64,000 nt of DNA from Cohnella sp. CFH 77786 (GCF_019400745.1 NZ_WJIB01000003.1:372001-436000); one strand, 5' to 3'; counted from the stretch's first letter, positions 52,499-61,826 are shown. Numbers and translations: made by a program. Notes: a model not told the origin generated them from the sequence alone.

Positions 52499-52930
52499 TT
52501 AAATCCCGGCTCCGATGAACGCGCGTCCCGAACCTTCGTGGTCCTTGGCGGCCGTTTCGTCGGCAGCCGTTCTCCTTTTGCGATAAAGCACATACGACCC
52601 GGCGATCAAGGCGAAGTATACGAGCATCGGCAAGCAGGCAACGACGGAATCGCCGACGGCTAGGCTCGAATAAACCACGCTGATCAAGTCGAAGGCCAAT
52701 CCGGCATAGGCCCATTCTTTCAACCGGGGGAAGCCTGGAATCAGAATCGCCGCGACACCGAGTATCTTCACGATTCCGCTGTAGAACACGAAATAGTCCG
52801 GGTAACCATAGTGCTCGGTGATGAACTTCGCGGTTTCCTTCTCCCCCGCGACAGCCAGGATCGCCGAGAACAACATCGACAGCGAAAACAGGATGGTGAC
52901 CGTCCAATAAGCGATTTTGATTTTTCTCAC
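52499..52930 (-). CDS. DoxX-like membrane protein
   Basis: 143 residues from GTG 52930 (GAAGGAGAG eight bases upstream); the much longer open frame to its left is antisense to the exporter gene. Four helices with the DoxX-like pattern YGYPDYFVFYSGIVKILGVAA and LKEWAYAGLAFDLISVVYSS. DoxX proteins are small quinone- or redox-linked membrane proteins, often induced by stress. Divergent from the ABC exporter pair with a shared inverted repeat in the gap. Confidence 0.82.
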   Translation of the reverse strand: MRKIKIAYWTVTILFSLSMLFSAILAVAGEKETAKFITEHYGYPDYFVFYSGIVKILGVAAILIPGFPRLKEWAYAGLAFDLISVVYSSLAVGDSVVACLPMLVYFALIAGSYVLYRKRRTAADETAAKDHEGSGRAFIGAGI

Positions 52931-52972
52931 GATACATCTCTCCTTCAATTCGATTGTGTTTTCCTTGATCAG

Positions 52973-53012
52973 AATATACCATATTGAGAATATTCCTGTA
53001 AAGGAATATTTT
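52973..53012. promoter_or_regulatory. Shared control region: overlapping divergent promoters and a 9-bp inverted repeat
   Basis: AATATTCCT (52989-52997) and AGGAATATT (53002-53010) form a perfect inverted repeat with a 4-base centre. On the minus strand TTTACA (52997-53002) and TATATT (52973-52978) with 18 bp between make a good promoter for the DoxX gene. On the plus strand TTGAGA (52984-52989) and TATTTT (53007-53012), 17 bp apart, could serve the exporter. One bound protein would cover both. Confidence 0.6.
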
Positions 53013-53050
53013 AAAATAGCATCAAACTTCAAATAAATCGCGGAAAAGGC

Positions 53051-53090
53051 AGCCTTGATCCGGTCTGTTGCCAGGTTAAGGTTGTTTTTG
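53051..53090 (+). other. Terminator-like element in the exporter leader
   Basis: About 75 percent similar by eye to the terminator at 52439-52480 and ending in AAGGTTGTTTTT. The stem is weaker (CCTT/AAGG plus CCGG/CC). It lies between the putative promoter and the exporter start, so it could work as an attenuator, as is known for the BmrCD operon of Bacillus; this is inference. Confidence 0.4.
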
Positions 53091-53191
53091 CGTCTATAGA
53101 GGACTTCGCCCGGATGCATCTTGAGATCGATAGGGGTATAGTAGGTTTGTGCGAAAAAGGCGAACGGGGCGCGGAGAGGAAGTGCGACAAA

Positions 53192-54946
53192 TTGAAACCG
53201 GTGCGGTTGCTGCTCGATTTTCTTCGGGTGAGATGGTACTTTTATTTGCTTGGAATCGCGATCATTACGTCGGCCAACCTCTTCTACGCGTATTATCCGA
53301 AGGTGCTGGGAAGCTTCACCGATACGCTCAAGCGGGGAGAATTGACGGGTTCGTCCGTCGTGGACTACAGCGTCCAATTGATGATCATCGGGCTGTCCTA
53401 CGGGATTCTCGGCGGTATCGGCCAGTTCATCATCGTGTACTTGGGGCGGTCGTTCGAAAATGTGGCCCGGCGGCGGTTGTTCGGGCATCTGACGCTGCTC
53501 AGCGAGCATTATTATTCCAAAAAAGGAGTCGGCCACTTTCTCAGCTACATGATGAACGACGTGACGGCGGTTCGGGAATCGCTCGCGATGGGGGTCAACC
53601 AGACCACGAACGCGACGATTTTGATGGTGTCGGCCGTGGCGATGATGCTGTCGAGCGATATTCCGCTTTATGTAATCGCGGTATGTATCCTTCCGCTGTT
53701 GCTCATCCCGTTTATCGTCGTCAAGATCGGGCCGGTGATCCGCCAGCGGTCGCTGGACACGCGCGATGCGCTCAGCCGGATGACCGAGTCTGCCGAGGAG
53801 CAGTTCGCCGGCATCCGCGTCACCAAGAAATTCGCGGTAGAGGACGTGATGAACGGCCGGTTCGGCGATACCGTAGACGCGATCCGGGATCGGCAAATCC
53901 GGCTCATTCGCGTATCGTCGCTGTTCCAGGCGCTGATTCCGTTTCTCGGGGCACTTTCACTGATCGTAACCCTCGCGTTCGGCGGGTACCACGCGCTGCA
54001 CGGCACGATCACGCTGGGCAGCTTCGTCGCGCTGACGCTGTATATCCGCATGATGATCAACCCGCTTCAGGCGGTCGGCAACGTCATCAACTCGATGCAG
54101 CGATCGCGCGCTTCGCTCGACCGGCTGAACGGGCTGTTCGCCACGTTGCCGGATATCCGGGAGAGCGATCAAGCGGTGGCCCTGGATATGGGGAAGGCGG
54201 CGATCGAAGTGGAAGGATTGTCGTTCTCCTATCCCGATACGGACAGCGAGTCTCTTCATGACGTATCGATTACCGTTCAACCGGGGAAGACGCTGGGCAT
54301 CGTCGGCAAGACGGGCAGCGGCAAAACCACGCTCGTCAAGCTCCTGCTCCGAATCTATGACCCGCCGGCAGGAACGATCCGGATCGGGGGCGTCGACGTC
54401 CGCGACCTGAAGCTGGAAAGCTTGCGCAGCGGCATCGCCTACGTGCCGCAGGACGGCTTTCTGTTCAGCACCACGATCCGGGAAAACATCGCATTCTACC
54501 GAAGGGATTCCGATCTCGAATCCGTGGAGAACGCCGCCCGGCTGGCGCAAATCCATGCCAGCATCGCCGAGTTCCCGGACCGATTCGAGACGAAGCTCGG
54601 CGAGCGGGGCGTCACCTTGTCGGGCGGCCAGCGGCAGAGGACCAGTCTCGCCCGCGGCCTGATCAAGCAGGCGCCGATTCTCGTTCTGGACGACAGCGTC
54701 AGCGCCGTCGATGCCGTCACGGAGAAGCGGATCATCGATTCGATCCGGCAAGACCGCAGCGGCAAAACGACCTTGATCATCGCCCATCGGATCAGCGCGC
54801 TGAAGCACGCGGACGAGATTATCGTGCTTGACGAGGGGCGGATCGTGCAGCGCGGCCGTCACGAGGAACTATTGAAGCAGGACGGCGTCTACAGGGCGCT
54901 GCATGCCATTCAGGAGGAGGGAAGCCGAGTTGCCCAAGGCTATTGA
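53192..54946 (+). CDS. ABC exporter half-transporter, BmrC/YheI type (degenerate Walker B)
   Basis: 584 residues from TTG 53192 (GGAGAGGAAG upstream); this equals the usual YheI length, while the ATG at 53114 would add 26 unlike residues. Six helices (~10-310) and an ATPase domain: Walker A GKTGSGKTT, signature LSGGQ intact, Walker B VLDDS with Asp where the catalytic Glu normally stands, and a His loop (IIAHRIS). The loss of the Glu marks the degenerate-site partner of a heterodimer. Its partner follows directly. Exports drugs or lipids at the expense of ATP. Confidence 0.87.
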   Translation: MKPVRLLLDFLRVRWYFYLLGIAIITSANLFYAYYPKVLGSFTDTLKRGELTGSSVVDYSVQLMIIGLSYGILGGIGQFIIVYLGRSFENVARRRLFGHLTLLSEHYYSKKGVGHFLSYMMNDVTAVRESLAMGVNQTTNATILMVSAVAMMLSSDIPLYVIAVCILPLLLIPFIVVKIGPVIRQRSLDTRDALSRMTESAEEQFAGIRVTKKFAVEDVMNGRFGDTVDAIRDRQIRLIRVSSLFQALIPFLGALSLIVTLAFGGYHALHGTITLGSFVALTLYIRMMINPLQAVGNVINSMQRSRASLDRLNGLFATLPDIRESDQAVALDMGKAAIEVEGLSFSYPDTDSESLHDVSITVQPGKTLGIVGKTGSGKTTLVKLLLRIYDPPAGTIRIGGVDVRDLKLESLRSGIAYVPQDGFLFSTTIRENIAFYRRDSDLESVENAARLAQIHASIAEFPDRFETKLGERGVTLSGGQRQRTSLARGLIKQAPILVLDDSVSAVDAVTEKRIIDSIRQDRSGKTTLIIAHRISALKHADEIIVLDEGRIVQRGRHEELLKQDGVYRALHAIQEEGSRVAQGY

Positions 54947-56753
54947 CGACTGGCAAGGCGCCCGATCGGATTCCGCGGCGCAGCCGCAGATGCGGACGCA
55001 TGTAAAATCGGTTTCGGCTTTCCGGGCGTTATACGAATACGCGGGACCCTACCGGCTGACCTTTCTCGGCGTGATCGGCTGCACGCTGCTCGCGATCGCG
55101 GCGGATCTGCTGCAGCCGTATTTGGTCAAAATCGTCATCGACGACCATCTGATGGCGGGCAGCCAAGATTACGGCACGATGCTTGTCATCGCGGGCGTGT
55201 ACCTGGCGCTCGCGCTCGGCGGCTTGCTGTTTACGTATTTGCAGAACAACTTGCTCCAATTTGCCGCCCAGAGCATCATTGCCGCGATCCGGAAGCGGAT
55301 TTTCCGGCACATCATGTCCCAATCGATGTCCTATTTCAACCGGGTCCCGAGCGGCAGCCTCATCACGCATGTCTCCAGCGACACGGAGGCGCTCAGCGCC
55401 TTTTTCAGCCAGGTGCTGCTCAGCCTGCTGCGGGACGGGATGACGCTTGTCTTCATCGTCGCGGTCATGTTCAAGCTGGACGTCACGCTTACCTTGTACT
55501 GTTTGTGCCTGTTGCCCGTGATCGCGCTGATCGCCGTCTCCTTCCGCTCCTATATCCGCCGAACCTATCAGATGGCGCGGACGAACCTGTCCCGGCTGAT
55601 CGCGTTTACCGCGGAAAATTTGGCCGGCATGGGGCTCATTCAGGCTTTCCACCAGGAGAAGGAGCAGCAGTCCCAGTTCTTGGTGCGCAACCGCGCCTAT
55701 TTCAAAGCGAACATCCGGGAAGTCCGTTCGAACGTGCTGTTTAACCGGTCGTACGAGATTCTGGGAAACCTGGCGGTCGCTTTCGTGACTTGGCTGGGAG
55801 GCAAGGCGGTGCTTGGCGGCGGCATCGAGCTCGGCGTGCTGTATGCATTCATTACGTATATCCGGCAGTTTTTCCAGCCGATCAACAACATTACGCAGCA
55901 GTGGAACACGCTGCAATCGGCCAACGTGTCGGCAAGCCGGATATGGGGAATTTTCGCGACCGAGCCGGAGGTGAAGGATGCTCCGGAACCGGTGGTGCCG
56001 GATGAAAGCCAGGTGAAAGGCAAGCTCGATTTCGAGCGGATTACGTTCGGGTACGCGCCGGATCAGCCGGTCATCCGCGATGTCAGCCTTCAGGTCCGGC
56101 CGGGCGAAATGATCGGCATCGTCGGTACGACCGGGGCGGGCAAAAGCTCCCTGATCGGCCTGATGTGCCGGTTTTACGACGTATGGAGCGGAAACGTGCG
56201 GATTGACGGCACCGATGTCCGCGACATTCCGCAGCAGAAGCTCCAGCGGATGATCGGGCTCGTGCAGCAGGAGCCGTATTTGTTTTCCGGCAGCATCGTG
56301 GACAACGTCAGGCTGTTCGACGAGTCGATTCCGCGGGAGGAAGCCGTGGCCGCGTGCCGGCTGGTCGGTGCGGATGCGCTGATCCGGCGGATGAAGGACG
56401 GCTACGATACGCGCCTGACGGATCGGGGCAGCGGTTTGTCCGCGGGCGAGCGGCAGCTGATTTCGTTCGCCCGGATCGTCGTGTTCAAGCCGAAAATCCT
56501 GATCCTCGACGAGGCGACGGCGAACCTCGATTCGCATACCGAGCAGCTGCTCCAATCCGCGCTGAATTATGTTTCGCGAGGACGCACGACCCTGGTCATC
56601 GCGCACCGGCTGTCTACCGTGATGCACGCGGACCGGATTCTCGTGATGAAGGCCGGCCAAATCGTGGAGCAGGGGAAACATGCGGAGCTGCTGGCGCGGC
56701 GAGGGTACTATGAGGAGCTGTACCGGCATTCGCAGGGGAGGCACACGGGGTAA
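54930..56753 (+). CDS. ABC exporter half-transporter, BmrD/YheH type
   Basis: 607 residues from TTG 54930, with AGGAGGGAAG nine bases before it and a 17-base overlap with the first subunit; an ATG at 54903 is possible but lacks a site. Six helices, Walker A GTTGAGKSS, signature altered to LSAGE, Walker B ILDEATANLD with the catalytic Glu, and His loop (VIAHRLS). The changed signature faces the degenerate Walker B of its partner, so the pair has one active and one inactive ATP site, as in BmrCD. Base composition is visibly more GC-rich than neighbouring genes. Confidence 0.87.
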   Translation: MPKAIDDWQGARSDSAAQPQMRTHVKSVSAFRALYEYAGPYRLTFLGVIGCTLLAIAADLLQPYLVKIVIDDHLMAGSQDYGTMLVIAGVYLALALGGLLFTYLQNNLLQFAAQSIIAAIRKRIFRHIMSQSMSYFNRVPSGSLITHVSSDTEALSAFFSQVLLSLLRDGMTLVFIVAVMFKLDVTLTLYCLCLLPVIALIAVSFRSYIRRTYQMARTNLSRLIAFTAENLAGMGLIQAFHQEKEQQSQFLVRNRAYFKANIREVRSNVLFNRSYEILGNLAVAFVTWLGGKAVLGGGIELGVLYAFITYIRQFFQPINNITQQWNTLQSANVSASRIWGIFATEPEVKDAPEPVVPDESQVKGKLDFERITFGYAPDQPVIRDVSLQVRPGEMIGIVGTTGAGKSSLIGLMCRFYDVWSGNVRIDGTDVRDIPQQKLQRMIGLVQQEPYLFSGSIVDNVRLFDESIPREEAVAACRLVGADALIRRMKDGYDTRLTDRGSGLSAGERQLISFARIVVFKPKILILDEATANLDSHTEQLLQSALNYVSRGRTTLVIAHRLSTVMHADRILVMKAGQIVEQGKHAELLARRGYYEELYRHSQGRHTG

Positions 56754-56819
56754 TGGTTTTCGGGCATGGTCAAACAGCGGGCGAACGGTCAAGATCGTAT
56801 CCGGCGCGACGCAGGCCGA

Positions 56820-57536
56820 TCAAGTGTTGGAGACGTAGATGAATTTGCCTATCCATGTCGTTAAATGATGCCAGATGTCCGGAAAATTCCGTTCACAATC
56901 CGCATCGATTTGAAGAGCAACCCCGCGTACGGAATATGCATCATCCCAGATAAGGGGGGCAGGCTTATTGGCAGCCCCGCCCAAATCGATCAAAAGGTAA
57001 GGTCTTTCGCGCAAAAATTCAAGCTCCGGCCAAGCACCCGGACCTAGCTTCATAGAGTAAGAGTAGTCGATCAACACCAATTTCCAGTCTTCTTCCCGCA
57101 TATCGATCATCAAGTTGTCGGGGCGAATGTCCCGATGGATATACCCTGCTTCATGGAGTGTCGCCAAGATGGAGCACAACTGTTTCAACAACGTTTGCTT
57201 TTGCCGGCGGGTGAGAGAGTCCCGATTCTCCAGCAGCGTACTTAAGGTCATTCCTTCAATCCACTCCAGGGCAAGAAAAGGGAATGGAGGTTTATCTTCG
57301 TATGCCACGAGACGCGGGAAATGATCGCCCGCAAGCTGGTTGACGATAACAGCCTCTCGCCGCGTCGCTTCCCCGGACGTTCCATCTACTTTGATGAATA
57401 CCCTTTTTCCGTCCGCCGCGTCAATGCCTTCATAATAATAAAAGCCATGATGGGCTTGTGAGTCTAAATAAGGGTTGAGATTTACGATTCGATAATTCTT
57501 CTCCAGATGTGCGGAAAACAAGGCATTAAGACTCAT
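56820..57536 (-). CDS. Protein-kinase-like phosphotransferase
   Basis: 238 residues with a small kinase fold: ATP Lys49 (VFIKV), Glu61, hinge region LALEWIEGMTL, catalytic loop HRDIRPDN (Asp136, Asn141) and LIDYS (Asp157) in place of DFG. All key residues are present, so it should be active. The C-terminal lobe is short (~90 residues), nearer to lipopolysaccharide-kinase/RIO-like enzymes than to full Ser/Thr kinases. It starts 6 bases after the stop of the nucleotidyltransferase-like gene, so the two belong to one operon. Target unknown: a sugar or a protein. Confidence 0.75.
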   Translation of the reverse strand: MSLNALFSAHLEKNYRIVNLNPYLDSQAHHGFYYYEGIDAADGKRVFIKVDGTSGEATRREAVIVNQLAGDHFPRLVAYEDKPPFPFLALEWIEGMTLSTLLENRDSLTRRQKQTLLKQLCSILATLHEAGYIHRDIRPDNLMIDMREEDWKLVLIDYSYSMKLGPGAWPELEFLRERPYLLIDLGGAANKPAPLIWDDAYSVRGVALQIDADCERNFPDIWHHLTTWIGKFIYVSNT

Positions 57537-57542
57537 GTTCTT

Positions 57543-58616
57543 TCAGCTTCTATCGAGAAGGCTGCGATTAAAAAATACAGACAGATCGAGCGGAACGGTA
57601 TACTGATAATTCCTGCTATTCAAATACGCGTCTAAAAAGGATTTAAGTAAGCGCGGATCAGTCATCGTATCGGGGGTAAAATCCGCGATCTCCATTTGTT
57701 TCGCCATCATCGACAAGCGCTCGAAATAATCCGGGGCAATGAACGGTTTATGGATGGCTGCATGGTAGAGCAAACTGTAAAAATAATCGCGGGGATTCGG
57801 GGTGAACAAACCTTTCGAGGAATAGGTCTTATTTTGCATAATGGACATTTCCCAGTTTTCGTCCATATAACCGTCTCCCACATGACGGAAATCGAATAAC
57901 ACCGACTGCCCTCCAACCGGAACCCGATAATGAATCCGATAGGGTTCCGGAAATACTTTTTGACCGTTGAGAAGATAGGCGACATCGACAGGATCCCGAA
58001 CCAACAAATCGATATCGCCGTGCAGCTCCGTGGAGTAAATGTTCGGCAGATGTTCGAAATTACGCAATACGACATAGTCGGTCGTGGCATTGAGCACGGA
58101 AAAAAGCTGGCGCAAATCCTCCCAGCCGTGCGTTCCCCTAAGATCTTGATGCAGCACGGGACATTGCCCATCCCAATTCATCGGATGGTTCAGCAGGAAG
58201 GTATCCGGATCGTAACCTAACAATAAATTTAAGTCGCGGGAGCATTCCGCCGGGGTGTTCGTTGCATGGATTTTGTGCCCCCCTCCGGTCCATTGCCGAT
58301 ACAGGGATTTGGAGTCAAAAACATTCGTATTTACGGTCAAAACGCCTTTGGAGGTTTGCCGCGGTCCGTAGGCGGGGCGCTCGTCCAGAACGATGATGCA
58401 AAAAAAAGGACCTCGACCGCAGTGCATTTCTTTTTCGGAGCAGGGAGGCAAATCTTGACTATAGAAACGAGAGAGGTTGGAGGAAAATAGAGAAGGGGTC
58501 CAATAAATTTGATACGCTTTTTTGACCTTGAATTTTGTAAGAATGTCTTGCATGATGGGCTGCATCATAGGAGCGGCTTGCTCCCATACGATAAACAAAT
58601 GGAGCTCAGGTTTCAT
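57543..58616 (-). CDS. Two-domain protein with nucleotidyltransferase-like motif
   Basis: 357 residues from ATG 58616 (GGGAGAACAC). Residues ~1-135 form a domain I cannot name, marked by GGGHKIHATNTPAECSRDLN and LLLG. Residues ~165-340 contain LHGDIDLLVRD (Gly200, Asp201, Asp203), which has the G-x-D-h-D look of polymerase-beta-type nucleotidyltransferases, then VLFDFRHVGDGYMDENWE and a helical tail. The coupled kinase-like gene suggests a joint task such as activation and phosphorylation of a cell-surface sugar. Function not established. Confidence 0.6.
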   Translation of the reverse strand: MKPELHLFIVWEQAAPMMQPIMQDILTKFKVKKAYQIYWTPSLFSSNLSRFYSQDLPPCSEKEMHCGRGPFFCIIVLDERPAYGPRQTSKGVLTVNTNVFDSKSLYRQWTGGGHKIHATNTPAECSRDLNLLLGYDPDTFLLNHPMNWDGQCPVLHQDLRGTHGWEDLRQLFSVLNATTDYVVLRNFEHLPNIYSTELHGDIDLLVRDPVDVAYLLNGQKVFPEPYRIHYRVPVGGQSVLFDFRHVGDGYMDENWEMSIMQNKTYSSKGLFTPNPRDYFYSLLYHAAIHKPFIAPDYFERLSMMAKQMEIADFTPDTMTDPRLLKSFLDAYLNSRNYQYTVPLDLSVFFNRSLLDRS

Positions 58617-58911
58617 GTGTTCTCCCAACTCCTTGCCGGATTCATACAGCAGTTTATGTCGGGATACTCAAGATAGCTTATACGTTCGTCACGATTGTTT
58701 CCTCGAATGAGGGACTGGCTGTCGCATGATTCCATATCCCGTGCTTGGAAACGGCTTTCCCCCGTTTTCGGCATCCGATGTTACGTTTTTTCCTCGACAC
58801 GTTTTCACCGTCTCGATTTCTTTGGCGAACGACACCGGCTCTCTCCGAGATGCTGTCAAAGGGGTAACGTTTGAAATGCAATCGATTATACCACGCTTAT
58901 GGAGGCTGAAT

Positions 58912-59508
58912 ATGCGCAAACTGATATTTTTCATAGGTGGAGCGGGAGCGGGAAAGACGACGCTGGCGAAGGCGCTCGCGAAGAGACGGGGGGCGGCTCT
59001 GTTCGACATGGATACGTTGCTGCGTCCCGCGGCGGAAGCGATCATGAGGCTGTCCGGCTTGGATCCCGACGACCGCGATTCGCCCGCTTACAAGACGCGA
59101 TGCCGAGACTTGGGTTATCGGCTGACGATGAATGCGGCGCTTGAGAACCTGGAGATCGGAATGGATGCCATCGTCATCGGACCGTTCACCCGGGAGACCG
59201 GGGACGCGGCGTGGCTCGAGAGCGAGCTGGCCAGAATCGGCGCCTCGACGCGCGACGTGGAGGTGAAGGTTATCGTCGTCTCCTTGAAGGATACGGATTC
59301 TTACCGCGAACGCATTCGCGGGCGGGGCTCCGTACTGGACGTATGGAAACTGGATCATTGGGACGAGTTCAGCCGGTCTCTTACGGCGGATCGGAAAGTG
59401 AAATGGCGCCTTCCGGCGGATTCCGTACTGTATTTCGACAACTCGGGACCGTTTACGGACGGCAAAATCGCGCAATTGGATCAGTTTGTCTACGGTTCGA
59501 AGGAGTGA
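58912..59508 (+). CDS. P-loop AAA/zeta-like small kinase
   Basis: 198 residues from ATG 58912 with GGAGG six bases upstream; the longer frame to 58726 has no site. Walker A GGAGAGKTTLAK at 8-19, DMDTLLRP, VIGPFTRE, and a lid with RERIRGRGS. It resembles AAA_33-type nucleotide or sugar kinases and tRNA-ligase-kinase-like ATPases. Substrate unknown. Alone, 78 bp before the cupin gene, possibly co-transcribed with it. Confidence 0.78.
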   Translation: MRKLIFFIGGAGAGKTTLAKALAKRRGAALFDMDTLLRPAAEAIMRLSGLDPDDRDSPAYKTRCRDLGYRLTMNAALENLEIGMDAIVIGPFTRETGDAAWLESELARIGASTRDVEVKVIVVSLKDTDSYRERIRGRGSVLDVWKLDHWDEFSRSLTADRKVKWRLPADSVLYFDNSGPFTDGKIAQLDQFVYGSKE

Positions 59509-59586
59509 AAAGGAAGTCCGAAAATCGCGGACAAGCTGGAAATCGATAGGAGTGCGGCTGCATTTGCGGAAAGGGAGTATTGTCCA

Positions 59587-59919
59587 ATGAAGAACGGTCA
59601 ACTCGAAAAGATTAATCTGTACGACATCACGAAGGGGATAACGGATTATCGAAATTGGATCGTGAGCGAGGTGAACGACCATGCGCTGCGTATCGCCGTT
59701 ATTGATGGAGAATTCCATTGGCATCAACATGAAGATTGCGACGAGTTGTTCATGGTGCTCGAAGGAGAGCTGTTCATCGATTTGGAAGACAAGACGATTT
59801 CGCTGAAGCCGGGGGAGTTATTCACGATTCCGCGAAACGTGATGCACCGTACTTGGTCCAAGGAAAGAACGGTGAATCTGTGTTTTGAAAAAACGAGCAA
59901 CGAAATACAGGGGGAATGA
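59587..59919 (+). CDS. Cupin-domain protein
   Basis: 110 residues, a single conserved beta-barrel. Metal-binding motif 1 is FHWHQHEDCDELFMVLEGEL and motif 2 is LFTIPRNVMHRTW, giving three His and one Glu. Such one-domain cupins act as small isomerases, dioxygenases or sugar-binding proteins. The start lies 6-12 bases after GGAAAGGGAG. The group II intron begins 38 bp after its stop. Confidence 0.82.
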   Translation: MKNGQLEKINLYDITKGITDYRNWIVSEVNDHALRIAVIDGEFHWHQHEDCDELFMVLEGELFIDLEDKTISLKPGELFTIPRNVMHRTWSKERTVNLCFEKTSNEIQGE

Positions 59920-60362
59920 TTCGTCCAAGCCATGATACAAAGAGATTTTGCTCCTTGTACGCCCAGCATGGGCGTCATCTTTAGGGTGAAAGTCCCGAAC
60001 GGGGGCTGGCGAGCGCCTACCGTAGCCAAGGGCAAGGGTGTCCGTCGTGAGGAGGAATCTGAAGGAAGCCGGAGGCAAATGCACGGGCCAAGGTACACGA
60101 ACTGGATTTGAGGCAGGACTAGTCGGATGAGTTGCCAAGACACAACGAAATCCAAAGCCGCCAAGGGCTAATCCTGTAAACTCCAGTGGTCGCGGGCAGA
60201 CAGATGACGCTCTTATCTGGGGAGGCCTGCGAATACGCGAAGTTATTTCGTAACCGCGGTTGAGAAGCCGCGCTGAATCCGCAGGAGTCAGCAGAGGCCA
60301 TAGTACGGCAGTACGGGACGCCGGAAACCGGAAGGGCCGAACCGAAAGGAGAGAGGAAACCG

Positions 60363-61750
60363 ATGCGTTCGCGCGAAGAGCAAAGACAGCAGAATATCTT
60401 ACAAGAGAGCTCGCGGCAAAGAGAAGCAGTGAAGCCGTCAGGGTATGCCGGAGCGCCGAATTCTTCGTCGGCACAAATCGCCCCTTCCTCTCGCGAAGGC
60501 CAGAACGACCTGCTGGATAAGATGCTCGAAGGAAACAACCTTCGGCTCGCCTATAAGCGGGTGGTACAAAACGGAGGAGCGCCCGGAGTGGACCGAGTAA
60601 CGGTAGCCGAGCTACAAGCTTACCTGAACACACACTGGGAAACGGTGAAGGCCCAACTCCTCGCGGGAACGTACGGACCCGCGCCAGTCAAACGGGTGGA
60701 AATCCCCAAACCCGGAGGCGGCGTGCGGCTGCTCGGAATCCCGACCGTGCTGGACCGCTTCCTCCAGCAGGCGCTTCTGCAAGTGATGAACCCGATCTTC
60801 GACCTCATTTCTCGTGGCACAGCTATGGCTTCCGCCCGGGAAAGAGAGCGCACGACGCGGTGAAGCAAGCGCAAAGATATATCCAAAACGGCCTGAAATG
60901 GGTCGTGGATATGGACCTCGAGCAATTCTTTGACCGGGTGAACCACGACATGCTTATGGCAAGAGTGGCACGAAGGGTGACGGACAAGCGTGTCCTGAAA
61001 CTGATTCGTACCTACCTTAATGCCGGGGTCATGGCAGATGGCGCACTGGAACGAACGGATGAAGGCACGCCGCGAGGCGGGCCACTGAGTCCGCTCCTGG
61101 CGAACATCTTGCTGGACGACTTGGACAAGGAACTGACCAAACGAGGACTGCGGTTCGTCCGCTATGCGGACGATTGCAACATCTTTGTTGCGAGCAAGCG
61201 CGCCGGAGAGCGTGTAATGGAGTCGGTAACGCGCTTTGTAGAAGGAAAGCTGAAACTGAAAGTGAACCGGGATAAAAGCGCGGTAGACCGGCCATGGAAT
61301 CGAAAGTTCCTTGGTTTTAGCTTCCTGTCGAGGCAGGCGACGATCCGATTGGCACCGAAAACCATCTCGCGTTTCAAAGAGAAGATTCGGGAGCTGACCG
61401 ACCGGACACAGTCGATTTCGATGGAAGAACGCATCCTCCGCCTCAACCGCTACCTCATGGGATGGATAGGCTATTTCAGGCTGGCTTCGGCGAAAACCCA
61501 CTGTCAGAATTTTGACCAGTGGATTCGAAGAAGACTCCGTATGTGCCTGTGGAAGCAATGGAAACGGGTGCGAACCCGCATCCGCGAGCTCCGGGCGCTC
61601 GGGGTCCCCAATTGGGCGGCCTTGGTGATGGCCAATTCCCGACGTGGAGCGTGGGAAATGTCCCGAAACACAAATAATGCCCTTCCGGCTTCCTACTGGG
61701 AAGCGAAAGGGCTGAAAAGTTTGCTTTCTCGGTATCTTGAACTTCGTTAA
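60363..61750 (+). pseudogene. ltrA: Intron-encoded reverse transcriptase/maturase, frameshifted
   Basis: Good ribosome site (AAAGGAGAGAGG). The first frame (to 60863) has the RT0-RT3 start: GVDRVTVAELQAYL, VEIPKPGGGVRLLGIPTVLD, ALLQVMNPIFD. One base is then missing near 60803 (GACCTCAT where GACCCTCAT is expected). The second frame continues DAVKQAQRYIQ..., the catalytic RYADD motif (VRYADDCNIFVAS), the RT7 region and a GIIM maturase domain (IGYFRLASA...WIRRRLRMCLWKQWKR), ending at 61750. No HNH endonuclease, as is usual for class C. The intron could move only with help from another maturase. Confidence 0.85.
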
Positions 61751-61757
61751 CCTTTTG

Positions 61758-61792
61758 GAACCGCCGTATGCGGACCCGCATGTACGGTGGTG
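61758..61792 (+). ncRNA. Group II intron domain V
   Basis: The hairpin GAACCGCCGTATGCGG / CCGCATGTACGGTGGT has the paired CCGCCGTA-TACGGTGG stem and the small bulge typical of the catalytic domain V. It directly follows the reverse transcriptase stop. Confidence 0.8.
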
Positions 61793-61826
61793 AGAAGACG
61801 GGGGCTCGCCGCCCCCTCTTACTCGA

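Larger units (their letters stand above)
59957..61826 (+). mobile_element. Group IIC intron
   Basis: The RNA matches the class C pattern known from the Oceanobacillus iheyensis intron: 5' GTACGCCCAGCATGGGCG, TAGGGTGAAAGTCCCGAAC, CAAGGGTGTCCGT, GGAATCTGAAGGAAGC and ACACGAACT blocks in domain I. It carries a reverse transcriptase gene in domain IV, domain V at 61758-61792 and a terminal stem ending TACTCGATT. Class C introns insert next to terminator-like hairpins. Here it lies between the cupin gene and a truncated minus-strand frame. Exact ends are estimated to within a few bases. Confidence 0.85.

Noticed and set aside
52931..53896. Upstream extension of the DoxX frame to 465 codons
   Set aside because: The extension is antisense to the ABC exporter and is Arg/His-rich; a GTG at 52930 with a proper ribosome site gives the normal DoxX length.
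55029..56792. 587-codon frame antisense to the second exporter subunit
   Set aside because: GC-rich coding DNA often keeps the opposite frame open; the composition is unlike a real protein and no start signal is present.
56753..56818. Frame ending TVKIVSGATQADQVLET after the exporter
   Set aside because: It vaguely recalls the end of an FMN-binding domain, but only ~25 residues exist, with no start; chance cannot be excluded.
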